Shown: one piece after another, positions 8,957 through 16,844 of the stretch
Layout of the letters: every line of letters begins with the position of its first letter
Position numbering within the stretch: the stretch's first letter is position 1
DNA from: Acuticoccus mangrovi
GTDB lineage: Bacteria > Pseudomonadota > Alphaproteobacteria > Rhizobiales > Amorphaceae
Reading direction: 5' to 3'
NCBI RefSeq assembly: GCF_016411865.1
Contig: NZ_JAEKJA010000031.1
Coordinates: 1-54,570, forward strand
DNA length: 54,570 bases
Made by a program: the position numbers and the translations under genes
The notes under the pieces: model-generated
What the model saw: only the letters and a program-made list of their open reading frames with translations
Told to the model about the DNA's origin: nothing
Databases searched by the model: none

Positions 8957-10243
8957 TCAGAGCCTGTCGGCGATCCACTGGGCGCAGTCGAACAGGGCGA
9001 GATCGCGTCCGCGCCCGGCGACGACCTGCAAGCCGACCGGCATCCCTTCGACCCGCTCCGGCAGCGGCAGGCTGAGGGCCGGAACATGCAGCGCGGTCCA
9101 CGGCAGGCAGTAGGTCGAGGCGCCCGTGGAGGCGATGCCGAGCGAGGCGATGCCTTTCGCCGCCGGCGCGACGACGCAGTCGACCGCATCGAACCAGTCC
9201 GCGCTCGCCGCGCGGGCGGCTTCAAGGTCGGCGAGGGCTGCGACGTAAGTCGTATGATCGATGCGCTGACCCTCGGCGAGGCGGCCGTTGCGCAGGTCCT
9301 CGCTGAGGAGATGGTAGTGCGTGCGCCGCTCGCTGGCGAGCGAGCGGACGATTTCGTAGGCCGAGACGGTGCGCTGCGCCTTGGCGAGCCGCGACATGTC
9401 CACCGGGAGGGCGACGTCGCGCACCTCGGCGACGACGCCGAGCCGGGCGAACGCCGCTTCCAGAGCGTCGGCGGTCGCCGGCTCCATCTCGTCCCACCGG
9501 GCGGTGCGGCAGACGCCGATGCGCAGGCGCCCGCCGTCGCCGCGCGGCAGGGTGAACGGCGCTTCGAGCAGCGCGTCGCGCAGGAGGGCGCAGCTTGCGA
9601 CCGTGCCGGCGAAGAGGCCGACCGTGTCGAAGCTGGGCGAGGACGGTTTCACGCCGACGATCCCCATGATGCCGAAGGTCGGCCGGTAGCCGACCACGCC
9701 GCAATAGCTGGCGGGCCGGATGGTCGAGCCCGTCGTCTGCGTGCCGATCGCGAGCGGCACCATGCCGTCGCCGACCGCCGCACCCGACCCGCTGGAGGAG
9801 CCGCCCGGCGTACGGGCGAGGTCGTGCGGATTGCGCGTTTCGCCCGGCACCCGGTGGGCGAACTCGGCCGTGACGTGCTTGCCGAGGATCAACCCGCCCG
9901 CCGCGCGCACCGCGGCGACCGGCGCGGCGTCGATCGCCGGCTGGTGGTTCGCGTAGATCGGCGAGCCGTAGCGCGTCGGCATGTCGGCCGTGTCGATGAC
10001 GTCCTTGATGCCGACCGGGAGGCCGTGCAGCAGCCCCTGGCGCGGCGTTCGGTCCAGCGTGCGGGCGGCATCGAGCGCCGCCCCGGGGTCGATGTGGGTC
10101 CAGGCCTTCACGTCGCCCTCGCGCGCCTCGATCCGCTCGAGGAGCCGGCGCACCAGTGCTTCGCACGTCAGCGTGCCGGCCTCGATGGCACGGGCGAGGG
10201 CGAGGGCGTCGAGCGGCTCGGGGCGGGCAAGCGTCGCGGTCAT
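8957..10243 (-). CDS. Amidase (amidase signature family)
   Basis: A 428-residue amidase-signature enzyme. The Ser-cisSer-Lys triad is visible as Lys80 (PVGIKDVID), Ser149 (PGGSSSGSG) and Ser173 (TTGSTIRPAS). Such enzymes hydrolyse amides, including allophanate, biuret, malonamate and aryl or acyl amides; there is no C-terminal allophanate-hydrolase extension. I chose the ATG at 10243 because GGAG lies 6 bases upstream. The frame opens further to 10333, but that start would overlap the TGGTAT repeats. The gene is divergent from the PrpD-DHOD-hydrolase operon and probably shares its control. Confidence 0.9.
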   Translation of the reverse strand: MTATLARPEPLDALALARAIEAGTLTCEALVRRLLERIEAREGDVKAWTHIDPGAALDAARTLDRTPRQGLLHGLPVGIKDVIDTADMPTRYGSPIYANHQPAIDAAPVAAVRAAGGLILGKHVTAEFAHRVPGETRNPHDLARTPGGSSSGSGAAVGDGMVPLAIGTQTTGSTIRPASYCGVVGYRPTFGIMGIVGVKPSSPSFDTVGLFAGTVASCALLRDALLEAPFTLPRGDGGRLRIGVCRTARWDEMEPATADALEAAFARLGVVAEVRDVALPVDMSRLAKAQRTVSAYEIVRSLASERRTHYHLLSEDLRNGRLAEGQRIDHTTYVAALADLEAARAASADWFDAVDCVVAPAAKGIASLGIASTGASTYCLPWTALHVPALSLPLPERVEGMPVGLQVVAGRGRDLALFDCAQWIADRL

Positions 10244-10305
10244 CGGCGGCTCCTTCCGGTACGGGCGCGGCGGCATGAGCATCCCCAGCGCTTTGCATGC
10301 TTCGA

Positions 10306-10332
10306 TGGTATTGGTATGGTGCTGGTATGCCA
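10306..10332. promoter_or_regulatory. TGGTAT triple repeat and TGGTATGCCA dyad, candidate operator
   Basis: TGGTAT occurs at 10306, 10312 and 10323. The last copy is part of TGGTATGCCA (10323-10332), an imperfect dyad identical to the inverted site at 494-503. The second and third copies are 11 bases, one helical turn, apart. The block lies between the divergent amidase and PrpD genes, where a repressor would control both. The form resembles FadR-type GntR operators. Confidence 0.5.
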
Positions 10333-10395
10333 ACTGGCGAAAACGACATGATGCTGAAATCGCGCCTCGACGACCCGGCCGAACCGGAGGCTGCG

Positions 10396-11745
10396 GTGGG
10401 CACGCAATCGCTCGCCATCGCGCGGGGCGTCGCCCGTCGCCTCGCCGAGCAGAGCCGCGCTGCGCTTCCCGAAGACGTGGTGACGCTCGCCCGCCTGACG
10501 ATCCTCGACACCGTCGGCGCCGTCCTCTCGGGCATCCAAACCCCGCCCGCGCTCGCCGCGCTCGCCGCCGTTGGGGACGAGGCGGGCCCGGCGCCGGTCC
10601 TCGGCAGCGCCTGCACCCTCACCCCTCGCGCCGCCGCGCTGGTCAATGCGACCGCCGGCCATGCGCTCGACTTCGACGACTGCAATCTGCAGATGCCCGG
10701 CCACGTCTCCGTGGTGATCGTCCCGGCGCTGTTCGCTCTGCTCGCTCACCCGGGCGCGATCCCGGATGAGGCGGACGTGGTGCGGGCGATCGTCGCCGGC
10801 TTCGAGGCCGGCTGCCTGTTCGGCCAAACCATCGCGCCCGGTCACTATGCCGCCGGCTTTCACGCCACCGGTACCATCGGCACCCTCGCCGCGGCCGGCG
10901 CCGTCGCCACTCTGATGGGGCTCGACGAGACGACCACGGCGCAGTCCTTCGCGATCGCGATGACGATGGCGGCGGGCCTCAAGGGCACGTTCGGGACGAT
11001 GGCGAAGCCGCTCCACGCGGGCCGGGCCGCGGAGAACGGCCTCCTCGCCGTGCGTCTCGCGGCGGCAGGGCTCGAAACCTACGAAGACCTCTTCGAACGG
11101 CCGCAGGGTTTCGCGGCGACGCATGCGCCCGCCGTGCCGGCGCCACTCGGGGCGGCGGGCGGGTACTTGATCCGCCACAACCTCTTCAAGTTCCACGCCG
11201 CCTGCTACGGCACGCAGGCTGCGATCGATTGTGCCGCCCGCGCGCTCGGCGACGTCGTTCCGGCCGAGGTTCGCTCCGTCGAGCTCGAAACGTCGGAAAC
11301 GAATCGGAATACCTGCAGCATCGGCGTCCCGGCTTCCTCGGCGGAGGCGCGCTTCAGCCTCGCCCACTGCATCGGCATGGGAGCTGCCGGCCGCGACACC
11401 GCCGATCCCGCCGCCTATGAGGAGACGCTCGCCGATCCGGCCGTCGTCGCTTTCCGCGACCGCGTCCGGATCGCCTACCGGCCGGACGACGAGATTACGC
11501 GCGCCCGCCTCACGGTGACGCTGGAGGACGGGACCCTGCGGCAGGTGGAGGCGGACGCCGCCGCGCCGCCGGCCGATGGCGCGGCACACCGCCAGCGGCT
11601 CGAGGCGAAGTTCCGCTCGCTCGCCGCAAGCGTCATCGGAGCGGATCGGGCGGAGACCGTCGTCGCCGCGGCGGCGGGGCTGAGGACGGCCGCCGACGCG
11701 CGGGCCCTCGTCGCCGAAACGGTTCTGCCGGCGCACGGGGCGTGA
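10396..11745 (+). CDS. MmgE/PrpD family protein (copy 2)
   Basis: About 449 residues of the MmgE/PrpD fold. LTILDTVGAVLSG is the typical N-terminal helix, GHALDFDDCNLQMPGH the conserved active-site region, and GTMAKPLHAGRAAENG the next hallmark, with a C-terminal lid domain after about residue 260. I prefer the GTG at 10396, which has GGAGG 5 bases upstream and gives a normal N-terminal length. ATG codons at 10327, 10348 and 10351 are in frame but lack a ribosome site, and 10327 lies inside the operator repeats. The stop overlaps the next start (TGATG). Family members dehydrate, isomerise or decarboxylate polycarboxylates; the role here is unknown. Confidence 0.88.
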   Translation: MGTQSLAIARGVARRLAEQSRAALPEDVVTLARLTILDTVGAVLSGIQTPPALAALAAVGDEAGPAPVLGSACTLTPRAAALVNATAGHALDFDDCNLQMPGHVSVVIVPALFALLAHPGAIPDEADVVRAIVAGFEAGCLFGQTIAPGHYAAGFHATGTIGTLAAAGAVATLMGLDETTTAQSFAIAMTMAAGLKGTFGTMAKPLHAGRAAENGLLAVRLAAAGLETYEDLFERPQGFAATHAPAVPAPLGAAGGYLIRHNLFKFHAACYGTQAAIDCAARALGDVVPAEVRSVELETSETNRNTCSIGVPASSAEARFSLAHCIGMGAAGRDTADPAAYEETLADPAVVAFRDRVRIAYRPDDEITRARLTVTLEDGTLRQVEADAAAPPADGAAHRQRLEAKFRSLAASVIGADRAETVVAAAAGLRTAADARALVAETVLPAHGA

Positions 11746-12722
11746 TGGACCTGTCGCTCGACGTCGCCGGGCTGCGCCTCGCGCATCCCTTCATCCTCGG
11801 GTCCGGCCCGATCGGCGTCAGGGCGGACGATCTCGTCGCCTTCGGGCGCGTCGCCGGCGCCATCGTCACCAAGTCGATCTCGGCGGCGCCGTCGCCGGGC
11901 AGCCCGCAGCCGCGCATCGTCAAGCTGCCCGGCGGAGGAATGATCAACTACGAGGGTGGCCCCAACCCCGGCATCGATGCGTTCTGCGCCACGCTGCGCG
12001 AGGTGCGGGCGGACGTGCCGTGCCCGATCATCGGCTCCGTTTCGCCGCGCACGCTCGCACGCGACGCTTCGCTGGAGCGCCTCGCCGAGCGCTTCGTCGC
12101 CGCCGGTGCCGACGCGTTCGAGCTCGACTTCAAATATGTCTACGACATGGTCGATGGCCGGCGCGATTTCGAGCCGGCCACGATCGCGCGCGTCGTGGAG
12201 CGGGTGCGGACGGCGACGGGGCGGCCGGTGATCGCCAAGCTCGCGCACGGCGCGCTGCCGCTGCCCGATCTCGCCAAGGCCGCCGAGGATGGCGGCGCGG
12301 CGGCGATCAGCGCGATCAACACGATCTTTCCGGCGATGCGGATCAGCCTGAAGAGCCGCCGGCCGATGCTGTCGATGGGCGTCGGTGGTCTCTCCGGCAC
12401 CCCGGTGAAGCCGATCGCGCTCGCGGCCGTCTACGTGCTGCGCCAGGCGACGGCCCTGCCGATTCTCGGCATCGGCGGCATCGCGACGGGCGCCGACGCC
12501 GCCGAGTTCATGCTGGCCGGAGCGAACGCGGTCGAGGTCTACACCGCCGCGCAGCTCGACGGCCCGGGGCTCTTCCCCCGCCTCGTCGAGGAGTTCGCGG
12601 CGGCGCTCGCCGGCATGGGGGCTGCGGGGCCGGCCGAGATCGTCGGCGCCGCACAGGGCCACGCACCAAAGACGGTCGACCGACAATGGGACGCGCTGGG
12701 ATTGGCGCAGGACGAGGCATGA
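11745..12722 (+). CDS. Dihydroorotate dehydrogenase-like FMN protein, atypical active-site loop
   Basis: A 325-residue TIM barrel of the DHOD/PreA type. FMN-phosphate motifs are clear: LPILGIGGIATGADAA and GANAVEVYTA near the C-terminus. VTKSISAAPSPGSPQPR and NYEGGPNPG match the N-terminal substrate loops. At the position of the catalytic NxSCPN loop it reads DFKYVYDM, so the Cys or Ser base is missing. It also lacks the C-terminal ferredoxin extension of PreA. The neighbours, a dihydropyrimidinase-type and a ureido-hydrolase gene, suggest a redox step on a cyclic ureide other than dihydroorotate. A GTG at 11742 is an alternative start. Family call is strong; reaction is inference. Confidence 0.87.
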   Translation: MDLSLDVAGLRLAHPFILGSGPIGVRADDLVAFGRVAGAIVTKSISAAPSPGSPQPRIVKLPGGGMINYEGGPNPGIDAFCATLREVRADVPCPIIGSVSPRTLARDASLERLAERFVAAGADAFELDFKYVYDMVDGRRDFEPATIARVVERVRTATGRPVIAKLAHGALPLPDLAKAAEDGGAAAISAINTIFPAMRISLKSRRPMLSMGVGGLSGTPVKPIALAAVYVLRQATALPILGIGGIATGADAAEFMLAGANAVEVYTAAQLDGPGLFPRLVEEFAAALAGMGAAGPAEIVGAAQGHAPKTVDRQWDALGLAQDEA

Positions 12723-12723
12723 T

Positions 12724-14151
12724 ATGATCGACATGACGATCCGCGGTGGCACCATCGTCTCGGAAGAGGGGCGGATGCGCGCCGACGTCGCCGTGCACGA
12801 GGGCCGCATCGTCGCGGTCGGCGAGAGCGCCGCGATGCCGGACGCGCGCGAGACGATCGACGCCGAGGGCCTCCTGGTCCTGCCGGGCGTGATCGACATC
12901 CACGTTCACTTCCGCGATCCGCCGGGCGACAATCCGGCGGAGGACTGGCAGTCCGGCACCGCGGCGGCGGCCGCGGGCGGCGTCACCACCATCTTCGAGA
13001 TGCCGAGCACGGATCCGGCGACCGACACCGTCGCCCATCTCGAGGTGAAGCGCCGCATCGCCGAGGCGAAGTCGCACGTCGACTACGGCATCTACGGCCT
13101 CCTGGGGCGCGACAATCTCGCCGACCTGCCGGCGCTCGCCGAGGCCGGTGTCGCGGGCTTCAAGTGCTTCATGAGCAGCTCGATCACCGGCAAGCTGCCG
13201 CCGCCGGACGACGGGACGATGCTCGCCGCCTTCGAGGTCATCGCGAAGACCGGCAAGCGCTGCATCGTCCACGCGGAAAACCTCTCGGTGGTGACGCGGG
13301 CGGAGCGGCTGTTGCGCGAGGCGGGGCGGACGGACGGGCGGGCGCATCCGCTGTCCCGTCCCGGCGTTGCCGCGGCCGAGGCGGTCTCGCGCGCCATCGT
13401 GTTCGCCGAGGCGACCGGAATGCGCCTCCACATCGCGCACGAAAGCTCGGCCAACGCGCTCCCCTACATCGCCGCCGCGAAGGCGCGCGGGCTCGACATC
13501 ACCGTCGAGACCTGCCCGCAATATCTCCTCTTCACGGCGGAGGATTTCGACTGGCTCGGCGGGCTTCTGCGCTGCAACACGCCGGTGCGCGAGGCCGGCC
13601 ACGACGCCGCGCTGTGGCAGGCGATCGATCTCGGCCTGATCGACGCGATCGCCACCGACCACGCCCCGCACCCCGCCGACAAGAAGACCCGTAACGACAT
13701 CTTCGACAACGCGTGCGGTCTTCTCGGCGTCGAGACCTCGCTGCCGCTGATGCTGACGGAGGCTCACGGCGGGCGGCTCTCCATCGAGCGCCTCGTCGGT
13801 CTGATGAGCGCGATGCCGGCGCGGATCTTCGACCTGTGGCCGTCCAAGGGCGTGATCCGCCCCGGCGCCGATGCCGACATCGTGCTCGTCGATCCGGATG
13901 CGACGTGGACCATCGACCGCGCGGCGCTGAAGTCGAAGGACACGACGACCGCTTGGCACGGCCGTGCCGTGACGGGACGCGTCGCGCGGACCTTGGTGCG
14001 CGGGCGAACGGTGTTCGCCGACGGCGAGGTGGTCGGCCCGCCGGGCTACGGCCGCGAGGTCCGGCAGGACACCGCGGCGCCCCACCCGCCCGCAAGGCCG
14101 CCTCGGCCGCTGCCACCCGACGCGATTCAGACCATGCTGAGGATGCCATGA
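12724..14151 (+). CDS. Cyclic amidohydrolase (dihydroorotase/allantoinase/dihydropyrimidinase type)
   Basis: A 475-residue metallo-amidohydrolase of the urease-related superfamily. Metal ligands are visible: DIHVHFRDP (HxH), the probable carbamylated Lys in AGFKCFMSSS, CIVHAENLS, LHIAHESS and ATDHAPH. The length and the SKGVIRPGADADIVLVD ending fit dihydroorotases and allantoinases. It would open a five- or six-membered cyclic ureide to a carbamoyl acid, the substrate type of the M20 enzyme encoded next. The last about 25 residues are Pro-rich and unusual. GAGG is 7 bases before the ATG. The stop overlaps the next ATG. Ring specificity cannot be read from the sequence. Confidence 0.92.
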   Translation: MIDMTIRGGTIVSEEGRMRADVAVHEGRIVAVGESAAMPDARETIDAEGLLVLPGVIDIHVHFRDPPGDNPAEDWQSGTAAAAAGGVTTIFEMPSTDPATDTVAHLEVKRRIAEAKSHVDYGIYGLLGRDNLADLPALAEAGVAGFKCFMSSSITGKLPPPDDGTMLAAFEVIAKTGKRCIVHAENLSVVTRAERLLREAGRTDGRAHPLSRPGVAAAEAVSRAIVFAEATGMRLHIAHESSANALPYIAAAKARGLDITVETCPQYLLFTAEDFDWLGGLLRCNTPVREAGHDAALWQAIDLGLIDAIATDHAPHPADKKTRNDIFDNACGLLGVETSLPLMLTEAHGGRLSIERLVGLMSAMPARIFDLWPSKGVIRPGADADIVLVDPDATWTIDRAALKSKDTTTAWHGRAVTGRVARTLVRGRTVFADGEVVGPPGYGREVRQDTAAPHPPARPPRPLPPDAIQTMLRMP

Positions 14152-15452
14152 GCCTCACCCGGACCTCGATGCGCGAGATCGACACCTCGGCCGCGCTCGA
14201 CCTCTCCCGCCGCCTGTTCCAGGCCCTGGAAGCCTGCGCCACCGACGGGCGCGGCATCACGCGGATGCCGTGGGGGCCGGGCGAAGCGGCAGCGCACGCG
14301 CTCCTGCGCGACGCGGGGGAGGCGGCCGGGCTGGAGGCGTCGGTCGACGCGGCCGGCAACCTCTACCTGACGCTCCCCGGCCGCGACCGCACCGCGCCGC
14401 GCTGGATGTCCGGCTCGCACGTCGACACCGTGCCGGACGGCGGCAACTTCGACGGTGCGGCCGGCGCCGTCGCCGCGCTGGCGGCGGCGGTCGCGCTGAA
14501 GGAGGCCGGCCACGTCCCGCGCTGCGACGTCACCGCGATGGTGATCCGCGCCGAGGAGGTGTCGAGCTGGTTCACCGGTCACACCGGCGGTCATCTCGGC
14601 AGCCGCGCCGCGCTCGGCCTCCTGTGGCCGGACGAGCTGACCACCGCCCATCACATCGCGCTCGACAAGCCCGTCGGGGAGGTGATCGACGACGCGGGCT
14701 TCGATGCGCGCGCGCTGCGCGACGGCCCGCCGCACCTCAGCGCCGCGAACGTCGCCGGCTTCCTCGAGATCCACATCGAGCAGGGGCCGGTGCTGATCGA
14801 CCGCGAGCTGCCGATCGGCATCGTCACCGGGATTCGCGGCACGGTGCGGCTGCGCGAGGCCCGCTGCGTCGGCGCCTACACCCATTCCGGCGCGGTGCCG
14901 CACGAGCTGCGCCAGGACGCCGTGCTCGCGACCGTCGCGCTGGCCCACCGGCTCGACGAGGCGTGGTCGGAAGCGCGCGCGACGGGCGAGGATCTCGTCG
15001 TCACGATGGGTAAGATCCACACCGATCGTGCGGTCGAAAGCCTTTCGAAGGTTCCCGGCGAGTGCGCCTTCACGCTCGACATCCGCAGCCAGTCCGCCGC
15101 GACGCTGTCGCGCATGAAGGCGCTGGTGGAGAGCGCGGCCGAGACGATCGGTGCCGAGCGTCGGGTGAGGTTCGAGCTGGGGCGGATCGCTGTCGGCAAG
15201 CCGGCGCCGATGGACGAGACGCTGCGTGCGATGATGCGCGAGGTCTCCGCCGATCTCGCCATTCCGACCGACGATGTCGCCTGTGGGGCGGGCCACGATT
15301 CGGCCGACTTCCACCACGCCGGCATTCCGGCGGCGATGATCTTCGTCCGCAATACCGGCGGCAGCCACAATCCGTCCGAACACATGGAGATGTCCGACTA
15401 CGCCGAGGCGCTCCGCGTCCTCACCGAAACGCTGCGTCGCCTCACCGCCTGA
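14148..15452 (+). CDS. M20 family Zn-dependent hydrolase (allantoate/N-carbamoyl-amino-acid amidohydrolase type)
   Basis: A 434-residue metallopeptidase-fold enzyme of the AllC/HyuC/beta-ureidopropionase group. Visible signatures are GSHVDTVPDGGNFDG (metal His and bridging Asp), the EE pair in RAEEVSSWF, HIEQGPVL with its ligand His, and GAGHDSADFHHAG near the C-terminus. The usual RF after the EE pair is replaced by SSWF. It would remove the carbamoyl group from a ring-opened ureide, releasing an amino acid, CO2 and ammonia. GAGG is 5 bases before the ATG, and the gene overlaps the upstream cyclic amidohydrolase, so the two steps are translationally coupled. It converges with the LysR gene. 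Confidence 0.92.
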   Translation: MSLTRTSMREIDTSAALDLSRRLFQALEACATDGRGITRMPWGPGEAAAHALLRDAGEAAGLEASVDAAGNLYLTLPGRDRTAPRWMSGSHVDTVPDGGNFDGAAGAVAALAAAVALKEAGHVPRCDVTAMVIRAEEVSSWFTGHTGGHLGSRAALGLLWPDELTTAHHIALDKPVGEVIDDAGFDARALRDGPPHLSAANVAGFLEIHIEQGPVLIDRELPIGIVTGIRGTVRLREARCVGAYTHSGAVPHELRQDAVLATVALAHRLDEAWSEARATGEDLVVTMGKIHTDRAVESLSKVPGECAFTLDIRSQSAATLSRMKALVESAAETIGAERRVRFELGRIAVGKPAPMDETLRAMMREVSADLAIPTDDVACGAGHDSADFHHAGIPAAMIFVRNTGGSHNPSEHMEMSDYAEALRVLTETLRRLTA

Positions 15453-15508
15453 CGGCTCGCGCGGCGATGGCGGGATCGCCGTCGTCGCCCATCGGGGGGC
15501 GTCGCCGC

Positions 15509-16381
15509 TCAGAGCAGGGCGCGGAGCGACTTGAGGAACGGCTCGAGGAAGCGGGAGGTGGGACGGGCGGAGTTGGTGGAGACCGTCACGTTCATCATGA
15601 CGGCAGGCGAGAATGGCCGCGAAACGAGGCCTCTGAAGATGTTCCATTGGACGAGGCCGTCCACCAGCGCGATCCCGAGCCCGCCCGAGACGAGAGGGAC
15701 GGCGCCGACCGACGACGAGATCTGGATGGAGACGTCGCGTGTCAGCCCATATTGCTCGAAGGCGCGGTTGAGAGAGGGTCCGACATCGGCATGATTTCCG
15801 TAGGAGATGATCGGCCGGCCAACGAGATCGTGCGGGGTGACTTCCGTCTTCTCGGTCAGCGGATCGTCTTCGCGCATCACCGCCATGATGCGCACGCCCG
15901 CCAGGATTTCGGTGCGGACCGTCGGCGCCTGGATCGGTGACAGCGTGACCGCGAGGTCGATGTCGCCGATGATGAGCTGTTCGGTGATCTCCTTCTTCGG
16001 CAGAGCGTGGAGGTGCACCTTCACGGTGGGATGCGCCTTGCGGAAGGTGAGCAGCGCCTCGGCGAGAACGGAGTAGGTGACGGGGGCGCTGGCGCCGATG
16101 CGCAGGAGGCCGACCTTTCGCTCACCGATGGTGCGGGCGAGATTCTTCAGGACTTCCATCTCGCGGAAGACGCGGTCGGCATCTTCGTAGAGAAGATTGG
16201 CCTCCATGGTGGGCACCAATCGTCCGCCGATCCGCTCGAACAGTTTGTAGCCGAGCTGGCTTTCGAGATGATGCAGCACCTTGCTGGCGGCCGGCTGCGA
16301 CACCGCCAGCGAGTTGGCGGCCGCCGTCACGGAGCCGTCGCGCATGATCGCGCGAAAAACTTCCAGCTGCCGAGCGTTCAT
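15509..16381 (-). CDS. LysR family transcriptional regulator
   Basis: A 290-residue LTTR. The N-terminal winged helix (residues 1-60) starts MNARQLEVFRAIMRDGSVT and contains AVSQPAASKVLHHLE. The C-terminal effector domain starts near residue 92 (VGLLRIGAS). It resembles regulators of amino-acid or opine catabolism. It is divergent from the HcnA-like gene across 154 bases that hold an ATAAC-N5-GTTAG box, and similar boxes precede the other transcription units up to 33.1 kb. It is therefore the likely activator of this whole region, with the imported compound or an intermediate as ligand (inference). Confidence 0.93.
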   Translation of the reverse strand: MNARQLEVFRAIMRDGSVTAAANSLAVSQPAASKVLHHLESQLGYKLFERIGGRLVPTMEANLLYEDADRVFREMEVLKNLARTIGERKVGLLRIGASAPVTYSVLAEALLTFRKAHPTVKVHLHALPKKEITEQLIIGDIDLAVTLSPIQAPTVRTEILAGVRIMAVMREDDPLTEKTEVTPHDLVGRPIISYGNHADVGPSLNRAFEQYGLTRDVSIQISSSVGAVPLVSGGLGIALVDGLVQWNIFRGLVSRPFSPAVMMNVTVSTNSARPTSRFLEPFLKSLRALL

Positions 16382-16426
16382 GCATGCGTCTCCCGGCGGG
16401 ACCGAAGCGTCGCGGACCGGCCGTCC

Positions 16427-16446
16427 ATAACCATGGGTTAGGTTAT
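16427..16446. promoter_or_regulatory. LysR-type operator, site A
   Basis: ATAAC-CATGG-GTTAG at 16427-16441 fits T-N11-A. It is embedded in a larger perfect inverted repeat, ATAACC-N8-GGTTAT (16427-16446). It lies 46 bases before the LysR start and 90 bases before the HcnA-like start, so it can serve autoregulation and activation. Confidence 0.6.
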
Positions 16447-16535
16447 ACCCAGCGTTTTCGATTTGTCACAATCACCCGCCGGTGTGAACCTGATCGTGCT
16501 GAGCGCGGCACGTCTCAGCTGTTCAGTGGATTGAG

Positions 16536-16844
16536 ATGCAGCCTCGGTTTGTGCGTCTTTGCGAAGAAGAGCGGAAGGCGGTCTCCATGACGATCGACGG
16601 CGCGTGCGTCGAGGTCTTGGAGGGCGACACGGTCTTGACGGCGCTGATGATGCATCGCGGCTTCGCCGGCCACTCGCCCTTCGGCGACGGGCGGCGTGCC
16701 GGCTTCTGCATGATGGGCGCCTGCCAGGATTGCTGGGTCTGGACGGGCGAGGGCGACAGGCTGCGCGCCTGTTCCAGCCCGATCCAGGACGGCATGGACA
16801 TCCGCACCGAAGCGCCGAAGGGCTTATGGCCGATCCCCGGATAA
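16536..16844 (+). CDS. (2Fe-2S)-binding protein, HcnA-like small subunit
   Basis: A 102-residue ferredoxin-fold protein. The cluster ligands are in FCMMGACQDCWVW plus the later RACSSP, the pattern of HcnA and of small subunits of opine, octopine/nopaline and hydroxyproline dehydrogenases. It passes electrons between the two flavoprotein subunits encoded next. The ATG at 16536 has only a weak ribosome site; a second ATG near 16587 with AAGG upstream would shorten the N-terminus. It overlaps the next gene by 19 bases, typical of this three-gene arrangement. Confidence 0.9.
   Translation: MQPRFVRLCEEERKAVSMTIDGACVEVLEGDTVLTALMMHRGFAGHSPFGDGRRAGFCMMGACQDCWVWTGEGDRLRACSSPIQDGMDIRTEAPKGLWPIPG

Noticed and set aside
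10244-10333. Longer amidase N-terminus from 10333
   Set aside because: It would run through the operator-like repeats and lacks a ribosome site, whereas 10243 has GGAG at good spacing.
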